DNA from: a virus | Length of the DNA stretch: 46,493 bases | Virus record (IMG/VR): IMGVR_UViG_3300042987_002524 | Location: 1 to 46,493 of that record | Strand: one strand, 5' to 3' | In this document: piece by piece, positions 6,379 to 12,704 of the stretch | Numbering within the stretch: the first letter of the stretch is position 1 | Layout of the letters: every line of letters starts with the position of its first letter | The notes under the pieces: generated by a model | What the model saw: the letters and a program-made list of their open reading frames with translations, nothing else | Told to the model about the DNA's origin: nothing | Database searches by the model: none | Translations under genes and position numbers: made by a program

Positions 6379-7494
6379 TTGACCACCTGGATCAAATGGA
6401 CAAAGGGGCTGGTGAGGCGGCGTGAGGTTGCTGTGATCGCTGCGTCGATCGGGCGTGATCCTCATGAAGTTGCCGGGCGGCTGATGTGCCTTTGGGAATG
6501 GCTGGACGACAACACGAACGAGAGCAATGTCGATGTCCTGGATGTGTCCGTTTTGCTTCCGGACAACTCACGGACAATCCTGGACAACATTGTCGGAGCC
6601 GACGGGATGATTGAGGCCATGGCATCACAGGCTGTCGGATGGATCCGGTTTGAGGATGGCGGGCGAGTCGTCTTTCCGCGGTTTGCTCGACATAACGGAA
6701 CTACTGCTAAGACAAGGCTTTTAGACTCAGAACGAAAGAGAATCAGCCGGTCCGGTCAAAAAGAATGTCCAGAAAATGTCCGAGATATGTCCGGATTGAA
6801 ACCGGACAAAAGTGTGACCAGAGTAGAGAAGAGTAGAGTAGATAAGAGAAGAGAAGATTCTTCTTCTTCAGCGTCTTCTCAAAATTCTAAAACTACCACC
6901 ACCGCCAAGTGCGCGCAGGATCCGGTTCGTTCTGCCACGGGTGAGCCTGTGACCTGGGCGGAGGTGGCGGAGGGGATGAAAAAGTTAAAAGTCGCCAGGA
7001 TTCAGGATTCGATCGCTGCCGCACAGTCGAACGACTTCGCCCCGCCAGTTGTCCTGTCTTTGATTGAGCATTTGCAGGCCCTGCCAGCGGGGTTGGCGGA
7101 GTCTCCTGCGGGGGCTTTGGTTGATCGGCTGCGAACGGACGGGGCCGCGGAATGGCTGGTTGACGAAAACTGGCCATGGTCTGCCGGGAAGTCGGAAACG
7201 AACGCTGCCGCGCCGGAACCGTATCCGATCGGGAAGTCGAGTCTGCCGACTGCGGACGAAGAGCGGGCCAGGAATCAGGCTTCGCTGCGGGAACTGGATC
7301 GGTTGATTCAGCAGCACGGCGACACCCTGACCGCGATGTCGACCGAAGACCTCGAAGAAATGATTTTGCGATCGAGCCTTGGGACAGAGAAGTCTCGGGA
7401 AATGATTCTGGGCCTGGTGCGATCGAAGGGGCGGGACAGCCCGATTGTGCATCGGAACCTGCTGGAAATGTTGGATGTTGCGGGAAAAAGCTGA
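6379..7494 (+). CDS. phage replication-initiator-like winged-helix protein
   Basis: A 371-residue protein. Residues 1-115 resemble the N-terminal winged-helix domain of phage replication proteins (starts MTTWIKWTKGL, then DPHEVAGRLMCLWEWLDDN and FPRFARHNG). A low-complexity linker about 130-185 (VEKSRVDKRREDSSSSASSQ) leads to a helical C-terminal domain. It probably recognises the origin and recruits the helicase. TTG 6379 is chosen because homologues of this type begin at M-x-W-I-K-W and GAGG precedes it. ATG 6328, 17 codons upstream, is possible. The gene carries two clusters of GGACA/TGTCC sites, the second followed by a purine-rich, AT-rich tract encoding the linker. Confidence 0.7.
   Translation: MTTWIKWTKGLVRRREVAVIAASIGRDPHEVAGRLMCLWEWLDDNTNESNVDVLDVSVLLPDNSRTILDNIVGADGMIEAMASQAVGWIRFEDGGRVVFPRFARHNGTTAKTRLLDSERKRISRSGQKECPENVRDMSGLKPDKSVTRVEKSRVDKRREDSSSSASSQNSKTTTTAKCAQDPVRSATGEPVTWAEVAEGMKKLKVARIQDSIAAAQSNDFAPPVVLSLIEHLQALPAGLAESPAGALVDRLRTDGAAEWLVDENWPWSAGKSETNAAAPEPYPIGKSSLPTADEERARNQASLRELDRLIQQHGDTLTAMSTEDLEEMILRSSLGTEKSREMILGLVRSKGRDSPIVHRNLLEMLDVAGKS
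6545..6595 (+). repeat. iteron-like cluster 1 inside the replication gene
   Basis: GGACAA at 6561, 6572 and 6582 (spacing 11 and 10 bp), with an inverted TGTCC at 6545 and a partial TGTCGG at 6591. The spacing puts the sites on one face of the helix. Confidence 0.45.
6766..6900 (+). other. candidate replication origin inside the replication gene
   Basis: TGTCC at 6766, 6777 and 6788 are exactly 11 bp apart. The third forms a perfect 7-bp dyad with CCGGACA at 6802-6808. Next comes a strand-asymmetric purine tract (about 6820-6856, GAGTAGA and AGAGAAG units), then TTCTTCTTCTTC and an AT-rich stretch to 6890. Lambda has iterons followed by an AT-rich region inside gene O, so the layout is similar. 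Confidence 0.45.
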
Positions 7495-7662
7495 GCCATC
7501 CATCCGGCGCGGCTTGCTCTGGGTGTTCCAGAGTCGACAAGGCACTCAACGGTAGTCGTCGAATTTTAATGAAAAAATGAAAACGACATCTGTTGTTACA
7601 GATTTTCCAAGAATCGCCCGCCGCGTCGGATGGGATGTTGTTGAATCCAAAAAGAGGTTGAG

Positions 7663-8019
7663 ATGAGAGCTTATCCACCAGCGGAGCTTGAATCGTTTCG
7701 GCGGGACCATCCGCAACGCGGATCATCGCCATTCGGTGAAATGTTCGGATGGTTCGTGATCCCGGTTCTGGATGGTGAATTGCGAATCCTGAGCGGCGGG
7801 TTTGGCGATGCGTGGGAACACGTTTCGGTATCGCATCCATTCAGGTGTCCGACATGGGGTGAAATGTGTCGCGTCAAAGACCTGTTCTGGAGCGGCGGTG
7901 AAACCGTCCTGCAGTTTCACCCGATGCAAAGCGAGTATGTCAACACTTGCGAAAACTGTCTGCATCTGTGGAAGCAGGCCAAGTTCAATCATCCGCTTCC
8001 GCCTCGCGATCTGATCTGA
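7663..8019 (+). CDS. DUF7694-like phage protein
   Basis: A 118-residue protein that matches my memory of a common small phage family: HVSVSHPFRCPTWGEMC, VKDLFW, then QFHPMQSEYVNTCENCLHLW, ending in a Pro-rich tail. Function unknown. The conserved Cys/His residues (C65, C72, C101, C104, H106) could bind metal. GAGGTTGAG precedes the ATG. The preceding gap (7495-7662) holds a small CTCTGG-GTGTT-CCAGAG hairpin and no gene. Confidence 0.65.
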   Translation: MRAYPPAELESFRRDHPQRGSSPFGEMFGWFVIPVLDGELRILSGGFGDAWEHVSVSHPFRCPTWGEMCRVKDLFWSGGETVLQFHPMQSEYVNTCENCLHLWKQAKFNHPLPPRDLI

Positions 8020-8026
8020 AACTGTT

Positions 8027-8060
8027 CCCTTCGTGTCTGTTCGTGTCCTTCGTGGTGAAC
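8027..8060 (-). repeat. CACGAAG-type intergenic repeat
   Basis: Read on the minus strand, tandem CACGAAGGA / CACGAACAGA / CACGAAGG units. It fills the gap before the RusA-like gene. Confidence 0.75.
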
Positions 8061-8063
8061 ATC

Positions 8064-8585
8064 ATGCCGAAACCAATCCGCCTCAAATCAAAGTCTGCCG
8101 CAGCTGTCCTGCGAATCCTGCAGGGCAAGGAACGGCAGAAGCGGGCTGCAAAGCGTAAGGCTGCGGAAAAGCCGTTGGTCTGGCCAGGTGTCGGCGTCGA
8201 GATTCTTGCGCAGGCCGACGGGCTGCTGGATTTGGTGCTGCCGGTGCGGTTGTCGAATGACAACGACGGGCAACGTCGCCATTGGTCGAAGTCTGCCAGA
8301 CGTCGGAAAGAGCTGGGCCGGCAGGTGCGGGCCTGGTTCCCTCATGTCCAGCCGTTTCCGTTCCCGGTCCGTGTGACCGTGACGCGAGTTCTCGGCAAGG
8401 GTGAGCGGTTGTGGGATCACGATTCGGTCGGCCGCGGGAATGCGAAGCAGCTGATTGACTCATTCAAGGCGTGCGGGCTGATCGTGAACGACGATCCGCG
8501 TTGGATCGCCGCAGTTGCCTACGCACAGGATGCGACCGATCGGCGGGAGTATTCGCGAACTCGGATCAAATTTGAAAGAGCGTGA
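8064..8585 (+). CDS. RusA-like Holliday junction resolvase
   Basis: A 173-residue protein. The C-terminal 80 residues have the RusA pattern: basic beta strand (FPVRVTVTRVLGKG), acidic cluster LWDHDSVGRGNAKQLIDSF with D118 and D120, then GLIVNDDPRWI with D143/D144, matching the catalytic aspartates of RusA. Such enzymes are dimeric nucleases that resolve recombination and replication junctions before packaging. The first 60 residues are basic and not part of the usual fold. ATG 8064 is preferred, since the upstream extension is encoded by the intergenic repeat. Confidence 0.75.
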   Translation: MPKPIRLKSKSAAAVLRILQGKERQKRAAKRKAAEKPLVWPGVGVEILAQADGLLDLVLPVRLSNDNDGQRRHWSKSARRRKELGRQVRAWFPHVQPFPFPVRVTVTRVLGKGERLWDHDSVGRGNAKQLIDSFKACGLIVNDDPRWIAAVAYAQDATDRREYSRTRIKFERA

Positions 8586-8590
8586 AAGCG

Positions 8591-8821
8591 ATGTCAGAGC
8601 AAATCAAAAAACAGTTGCCGGCGTGTCCTGTCTGCAAGACGGCGGCACAGGTGAAGCGGTCGGGTGACAACTTCGTCTGCAGGCGGTGTCGCGGGATGTT
8701 TGACGGGGATCCGGATGAGGGGGGAACTCATTCGGATGATCCGACTCGGCGGATTGAGTGTGAGGAAGCTCGAGCGAACCGGCGGCCGGTTCCGCGGTTT
8801 CCTCGGCGGCGAAGATTTTGA
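8591..8821 (+). CDS. small zinc-ribbon protein
   Basis: A 76-residue protein with two CxxC knuckles (CPVC and CRRC) separated by 17 residues, a zinc-ribbon, then an Arg-rich tail ending PRRRRF. Likely a small nucleic-acid or protein-binding factor. ATG 8591 is used. GTG 8582, overlapping the preceding stop, is an alternative that adds three residues. Confidence 0.65.
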   Translation: MSEQIKKQLPACPVCKTAAQVKRSGDNFVCRRCRGMFDGDPDEGGTHSDDPTRRIECEEARANRRPVPRFPRRRRF

Positions 8822-8850
8822 AACACAGAGGCACAGAGAGACACAGAGGT
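8821..8850 (+). repeat. CACAGAGG-type intergenic repeat
   Basis: Three units (CACAGAGG, CACAGAGAGA, CACAGAGG). The last AGAGG lies about 6-8 nt before the next ATG and supplies its Shine-Dalgarno. Confidence 0.8.
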
Positions 8851-8854
8851 CATC

Positions 8855-9724
8855 ATGGGTCAAGTGAGTGCGATTGAATGGACGGATGCGACGTGGAATC
8901 CATGGCAGGGGTGTACGAAGGTCTCGCCTGCGTGTCAGAACTGCTATATGTTTCGCGAAATGGAGCGGTTTGGCAAAGATCCGTCTGTGGTCGCTCCATC
9001 TTCGGATATGACGTTGAAGCTGCCGCTGGCGAAGGGCAGGGATAAGCAATTCAAGCTGGCTCCTGGAACCAAGGTCTTTACCTGTTCCTGGTCGGACTGG
9101 TTTCATGCCGATGCGGACGCCTGGCGTGAGCAGGCCTGGGGGATCATTCGCAAGCGTCCGGATCTGATCTTTCAGATCGTTACGAAGCGGACAAGCCGGA
9201 TCCAGCAGTGTCTGCCGTCAGACTGGGGCGATGGCTACAAAAACGTCTGGCTGATTGCGACTGCGGAAAATCAGGAATGGCTGGACAAGCGGGCTGCGGA
9301 TCTGCTGCAAGTTCCCGCTGTTGTCCGCGGGTTGTCGATCGAGCCAATGCTGGGGCCGATGGATCTGCGGCCGTTCATTCCAACGATCGATTGGATCATC
9401 GTCGGCGGTGAATCTGGCAATTACGCTCGGCCCGTGCATCCGGATTGGGTGCGATCGATCCGCGACCAGTGCCAGGCTGCGGGCGTGGCGTTCTTTTTCA
9501 AGCAATGGGGCGAGTGGATCGGGTGGGATGATGCGAGTTATCACGACAGAGCAAAGCATGGCGAACACTGGATTTGCAGTGATGGGTCATTGCTGCCTCA
9601 TAGTCCGACTTCTGAGTTGGCCAGCAGGTTTGGTGCAACACGGGTCATTCGTCCCGGTAAAAAGTTGACGGGCCGCATCATCGACGGCCGCACTTGGGAT
9701 CAGTTTCCGACTGCTGGTTGCTGA
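8855..9724 (+). CDS. DUF5131 (phage Gp37/Gp68) family protein
   Basis: A 289-residue protein typical of the Gp37/Gp68 family carried by many phages and prophages. Near the N-terminus: IEWTDATWNPWQGC followed by CxxxxxxCxxCY (GCTKVSPACQNCYM), a cysteine set like that of radical-SAM or zinc-binding proteins. Then WSDWFHADAD, IVTKR, VWLIATAENQEW, LSIEPMLGP and WIIVGGESG, all hallmarks. The C-terminus ends with LTGRIIDGRTWDQFP. The biochemical function is not established. The start is set by the repeat-derived AGAGG. Confidence 0.88.
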   Translation: MGQVSAIEWTDATWNPWQGCTKVSPACQNCYMFREMERFGKDPSVVAPSSDMTLKLPLAKGRDKQFKLAPGTKVFTCSWSDWFHADADAWREQAWGIIRKRPDLIFQIVTKRTSRIQQCLPSDWGDGYKNVWLIATAENQEWLDKRAADLLQVPAVVRGLSIEPMLGPMDLRPFIPTIDWIIVGGESGNYARPVHPDWVRSIRDQCQAAGVAFFFKQWGEWIGWDDASYHDRAKHGEHWICSDGSLLPHSPTSELASRFGATRVIRPGKKLTGRIIDGRTWDQFPTAGC

Positions 9725-9727
9725 TTT

Positions 9728-9757
9728 GACCACGAAGATCACGAAGAAACACGAAGT
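9728..9757 (+). repeat. CACGAAG-type intergenic repeat
   Basis: Three CACGAAG units spaced 9 and 10 nt apart, followed by a GGGGGTGAG ribosome-binding site. Confidence 0.8.
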
Positions 9758-9769
9758 TAGGGGGTGAGC

Positions 9770-10348
9770 ATGGGAAAGAGTTTGATTTATCTGGCAACGC
9801 CTTACAGTCATCCGGACAAAGCAGTCCGGCTGGCACGGTTTGAGGCTGTGAACAAGTTTGCGGCAAAGTTGATGGCGGAAGGGCGGCACGTTTATTCGCC
9901 GATCAGCCACACTCATCCGATCGCCGAAGCGGGTGGGCTGCCGTTGGGGTGGGAATACTGGGACATCTACGATCGGACGATGATGTCCGCCTGTTCTGGG
10001 ATGATCGTGTTTTGTCAGCCAGGTTGGAGCGAATCGAAGGGCGTGAATGCCGAAATCGAAATCGCAACGGAAATGAACCTGGATATCGAGTTCGTGTGGC
10101 CAGAATCCTCAGTCGATCTGACGCCATTGCTGGAGCAACACGGTTCCTACGACTTCGGATCCGGGTTCTCGGTGACGAAACTTGCGAGCGGCTGGAATCT
10201 GTATTTCCGCGGGAAGCATGTTGACTGCTGGCGAACGGAGTTTTCCGGACAGACGGAAGACTTGAATTCGTTCTCAACTCTGGCGGCAGCATACGCGGCA
10301 TTTCAACAACAACTGAAACAACCATGGTATCGGAGCCTGGCACGATGA
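9770..10348 (+). CDS. DUF1937 / nucleoside deoxyribosyltransferase-like protein
   Basis: A 192-residue protein. Residues 1-105 fit the DUF1937 pattern: IYLATPYSHPD, then RFEAVNKFAAKLMAEGRHVYSPI, SHTHPIAEA, and MIVFCQPGWSESKGVNAEIEIA with a catalytic-type glutamate in the last segment. The fold is related to nucleoside 2-deoxyribosyltransferases, suggesting base exchange or hydrolysis on nucleotides. The C-terminal 85 residues (YDFGSGFSVTKLASGWNLYF) are a separate small domain I do not recognise. Start ATG 9770; GTG 9764 is also possible. It overlaps the ASCH gene by ATGA. Confidence 0.75.
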   Translation: MGKSLIYLATPYSHPDKAVRLARFEAVNKFAAKLMAEGRHVYSPISHTHPIAEAGGLPLGWEYWDIYDRTMMSACSGMIVFCQPGWSESKGVNAEIEIATEMNLDIEFVWPESSVDLTPLLEQHGSYDFGSGFSVTKLASGWNLYFRGKHVDCWRTEFSGQTEDLNSFSTLAAAYAAFQQQLKQPWYRSLAR

Positions 10349-10797
10349 AAGCGATCACATTACGCCATCCGTGGCCGTTTGCGGTTTGTTACTGGGGCAA
10401 GCGGATTGAAAACCGGGTCTGGCAGCCTCGGACTGAATTGAAGCCGGGGGATCGGTTTGCGATCCATGGTGGGAGGCCTCCAACGACTGCCGGCAATCGG
10501 CAGTATCTGGATGCGACGGTCAACGCGCTGCTTCAGCAATTCGGCATTCCGCGTGGGTTCGAGCGGTTCAATGCGGTGGCATTTCTCAAGGCATCCGTGA
10601 AGCCTGGGATTGTCGCAACGGCCATTCTCGATCGAGTCGTTACGAAGTCCGACGATCCGTGGTTCTGCGGCCCGTTCGGATGGGTGATGCGGGATGTGAT
10701 CGTTCTGGATGCGCCGATCACCATCAGCGGGGCTCAAGGTCTTTGGACCGTTCCGCCGTCTGTGGTCGCGGAACTGCAGCAGCTGGGAGCAGTGTAA
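10345..10797 (+). CDS. ASCH-domain protein
   Basis: A 150-residue protein with the ASCH fold signature: starts MKAITLRHPWPFAVCYWGKR, then IENRVW and PGDRFAIHGG, and ends PFGWVMRDVIVLD, GAQGLW. ASCH domains are PUA-like beta barrels that bind RNA or modified nucleosides, and some hydrolyse modified cytidine. Start ATG overlaps the stop of the DUF1937 gene, so the two nucleotide-related proteins are co-translated. A joint role in handling phage or host nucleotides is inference. Confidence 0.8.
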   Translation: MKAITLRHPWPFAVCYWGKRIENRVWQPRTELKPGDRFAIHGGRPPTTAGNRQYLDATVNALLQQFGIPRGFERFNAVAFLKASVKPGIVATAILDRVVTKSDDPWFCGPFGWVMRDVIVLDAPITISGAQGLWTVPPSVVAELQQLGAV

Positions 10798-10799
10798 CT

Positions 10800-11099
10800 A
10801 TGCCGGCCGAAAGCTCACGCAAAGACGCAAAGACGCAAAGTAATGAACCGGCGCTCTTCTGTCCAATGTGCGGTTTGAGGATGGCGGCGAAGGATAAGGT
10901 GCGGAAAGGGGATCAGATTCATCATCGGTATGATTGTGAGAATGAGTCTTGTCCTGCCCGGCAGGATGGCTATATTGTCTCCGCGGATACTGTTGAGGTC
11001 TTACTAAGGTATCGCCGCAGGCCGATTAACTCGATCTGTAGAACGAAGCGTAATAAAGTTCCAGCACTCGGCCAAATGACGCTTGCAAGTCTCGATTGA
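10800..11099 (+). CDS. zinc-finger protein with a repeat inside its 5' end
   Basis: A 99-residue protein with CPMC and C-x5-C (YDCENESCPARQ), a probable zinc ribbon, then a basic C-terminus (YRRRPINSICRTKRNK). Codons 6-14 are made of the CGCAAAGA tandem repeat (10816-10840), so either the repeat was captured into the frame or true translation starts further in (M23). It ends 24 nt before a tRNA. Confidence 0.55.
   Translation: MPAESSRKDAKTQSNEPALFCPMCGLRMAAKDKVRKGDQIHHRYDCENESCPARQDGYIVSADTVEVLLRYRRRPINSICRTKRNKVPALGQMTLASLD
10816..10840 (+). repeat. CGCAAAGA tandem repeat
   Basis: Three perfect GCAAAG units at 8-nt spacing, related in style to the CACAGAGG/CACGAAG repeats but located inside a reading frame. 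Confidence 0.75.
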
Positions 11100-11123
11100 A
11101 ACGCAAGAATTTGAGACAGCTAT

Positions 11124-11195
11124 CGCGGGGTAGTTCAGTGGTCGAACGCCAGATTCATAATCTGGAGGACGTCGGTTCGAATCCGGCCCCCGCCA
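11124..11195 (+). tRNA. tRNA with CAU anticodon (Met or Ile2)
   Basis: A complete 72-nt cloverleaf. D stem GTTC/GAAC with a short 7-nt loop AGTGGTC, anticodon stem CCAGA/TCTGG with loop TTCATAA (anticodon 11156-11158), 5-nt variable loop, T stem GTCGG/CCGGC with loop TTCGAAT, discriminator A and no encoded CCA. The acceptor pairs over six positions, but 1-72 is a C:C mismatch. That recalls initiator tRNAs, yet the three G:C pairs expected in an initiator anticodon stem are absent. It could be elongator Met, or Ile read after lysidine modification of the CAU. Confidence 0.85.
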
Positions 11196-11221
11196 TTTGA
11201 ATGTGCAAGCTGTTCGAGGTA

Positions 11222-11255
11222 GGGGACGTCGGTTGTTTTTTCGGCCGACGTCCCC
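11222..11255. other. perfect 11-bp hairpin downstream of the tRNA
   Basis: GGGGACGTCGG pairs with CCGACGTCCCC. The loop holds TTGTTTTTT. It may stop or process transcripts past the tRNA, though the T-run is in the loop rather than after the stem. Confidence 0.5.
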
Positions 11256-11355
11256 GTGAAAATCCTTTTGGGCCGACGATCCCTGTTCGCGGGGGAAGGT
11301 CACTACGACGGGAGCGACGGGCTCCAGCGGCATGTCGGTGCCGTGCGGTTGATCA

Positions 11356-11384
11356 GGCGGGGTCTGCATCGGGCAGGCCCCGCC
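11356..11384. other. 12-bp hairpin
   Basis: GGCGGGGTCTGC and GCAGGCCCCGCC pair with a single G:T wobble around a 5-nt loop ATCGG. No T-tract follows. Confidence 0.5.
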
Positions 11385-11398
11385 AGAAAATGCTGTTC

Positions 11399-11474
11399 AA
11401 CACGGAGACACAGAGAATCACAGAGGTTAAGGCTGTGAATTTCTTTTCTCTGTGATGCTCTGTGCCTCGGTGTT
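11399..11474. repeat. CACAGAG-type repeat as a long inverted repeat
   Basis: AACACGGAGACACAGAGA... (11400-11426) and its near-complement ...CTCTGTGCCTCGGTGTT (11448-11474) can fold into a stem of about 27 bp around a loop of about 21 nt, just before the holin-like gene. Confidence 0.7.
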
Positions 11475-11503
11475 TGTTTCGGATTCTTTTCTAAGGGTGC
11501 TGT

Positions 11504-12652
11504 ATGCAGTTTCTTTCCATTCTGGCGGGGTGGCGGACGTACCTGGCGAATGCCGGTAGCTTGCTGATGGGTCTGTCGCAGATCATGGTCGCAATTGCGA
11601 CGGCCACGGGCGGGCTGACCCTGGAGAATGGTGTCGCGGTCAGCGTTGTGCTGCTCGGGCTGTCGCAGGTGTTTCGTGCTGCGGCTGGGATCTTCCAGCG
11701 GATGGCGACTCAAACGGTTCAGCAGAATCTGGCCGAAATGTGGGACGATATTTCGCAGGTGCGGCAGCTGATCGACATGATGATTAAGCCTGCCGGCCCG
11801 GTGAATCCCTCGCCGCCGGTTCCGTTTCCGGATGATCCTGGGCGTCCTGTCTCTTCCGGGCTGATTCTGTTCGCGTTGCTGCTGATGGGTGGTTCAGCAA
11901 TGGCTGTCCAGCCGAAGGCGATCGTGAATGGTCCCAAGGTTGCCGAAGCCGGGGAAGAATTGATCTTCGACGCCTCGATGTCTGAGGGTGAGCCGGATCT
12001 GTTTGAGTGGCGGGTGTATCCGGCATTAGCTGGCAAAAAGCAGTTGACGGTGCTGGATGGTGGCAAGCGGGTTCGGTTGTCGTCGTATCCGGGGACATAC
12101 CTGATCCGTCTGATGGTCGCAAACCGTGAAGGGATCAGTGATCACGATCATCAGGTATATATCCCTGGTCCGGTCCCGTGTCCTCCTGCTCCGACTCCTG
12201 GGCCTGTTGTTCCGGTGCCGGTGCCTGGTCCGACACCGACACCGCCAAACCCTGCGCCTGTTCCTGTTCCGGTCCCTGTTCCGGTGCCACCCGTCCCGCC
12301 GATGCCGGATGTGTTGCCCGCGGGGGAGTTCGATGGTCTGCCCGCAGCGGTCAAGGCGTTGGCTCTGGCAGTGAACTCGGCCAGTCGAACGGCGGAAGCG
12401 GCGAAGCTGGCGGATGCCCTGGAAGCGGTCGCGGCACAGATTGCGGCGAAGTCGTTGACGACTCCTGACGCGATCGTGAAAGCGATCGGTGCGGCTTTCA
12501 ATCAGGCAGTGACGCCAGCATGGGACACCGATTTTCGCGTAAAGGCTGTTGCCAGGATGAAGGATCTCTATTTGGCAGGAAAGCTGCCGAATGGCGATCG
12601 GTGGGCGGCGATGCTGCGCGAAGTTGTTGCTGGTCTGCGGGCGGTGAAATAG
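11504..12652 (+). CDS. holin-like / PKD / proline-rich membrane protein
   Basis: A 382-residue protein. Two hydrophobic segments (about 14-36 and 42-64) look holin-like. A third, SGLILFALLLMGGSAMA (about 118-134), ends like a signal sequence. Residues about 136-222 resemble a PKD beta domain (IVNGPKVAEAGEELIFDAS, SYPGTYLIRLMVANREG). Residues 225-275 are a PVPVP/PTPTP spacer able to cross a wall. The C-terminal 100 residues are Ala-rich and helical. It lies in the place lambda keeps lysis genes, directly upstream of the protease-thioredoxin gene. I infer an envelope-spanning lysis or adhesion protein; no family is certain. AAGGGTG precedes the ATG. Confidence 0.6.
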   Translation: MQFLSILAGWRTYLANAGSLLMGLSQIMVAIATATGGLTLENGVAVSVVLLGLSQVFRAAAGIFQRMATQTVQQNLAEMWDDISQVRQLIDMMIKPAGPVNPSPPVPFPDDPGRPVSSGLILFALLLMGGSAMAVQPKAIVNGPKVAEAGEELIFDASMSEGEPDLFEWRVYPALAGKKQLTVLDGGKRVRLSSYPGTYLIRLMVANREGISDHDHQVYIPGPVPCPPAPTPGPVVPVPVPGPTPTPPNPAPVPVPVPVPVPPVPPMPDVLPAGEFDGLPAAVKALALAVNSASRTAEAAKLADALEAVAAQIAAKSLTTPDAIVKAIGAAFNQAVTPAWDTDFRVKAVARMKDLYLAGKLPNGDRWAAMLREVVAGLRAVK

Positions 12653-12696
12653 GTTTCTGGCGTTCCTGGTTCTTGGTCTCTGGTTCTTGGTTCTGG
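12653..12696 (+). repeat. degenerate GTTCTTG heptamer repeat
   Basis: About six imperfect heptamers (GTTTCTG, GTTCCTG, GTTCTTG, GTCTCTG, GTTCTTG, GTTCTGG) fill the gap before the next gene. Confidence 0.8.
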
Positions 12697-12704
12697 GGTA
12701 CGGC

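Larger units (their letters stand above)
11196..11503. other. 308-nt structured non-coding stretch
   Basis: No credible gene. It carries three successive hairpins: an 11-bp perfect stem GGGGACGTCGG (11222-11232) / 11245-11255 with a T-rich loop, a 12-bp stem at 11356-11384 with one wobble, and the long repeat-derived inverted pair at 11399-11474. None ends in a T-tract typical of terminators. Confidence 0.6.

Noticed and set aside
11222-11255. Intrinsic terminator after the tRNA
   Set aside because: The T-run lies in the loop and no T-tract follows the stem, so it is kept only as a hairpin.
11004-11369. Minus-strand frame across the CAU tRNA
   Set aside because: It contains GPDSNRRPPDYES, the familiar false peptide produced by reading a tRNA on the reverse strand.
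12151-12501. Gly/Thr-rich minus-strand frame
   Set aside because: It is the reverse of the PVPVP-coding repeat in the holin-like gene.
12687-12704. Upstream start for the protease-thioredoxin gene
   Set aside because: The extension is encoded by the GTTCTTG repeat. ATG 12705 has a good ribosome-binding site and begins a normal signal-anchor.
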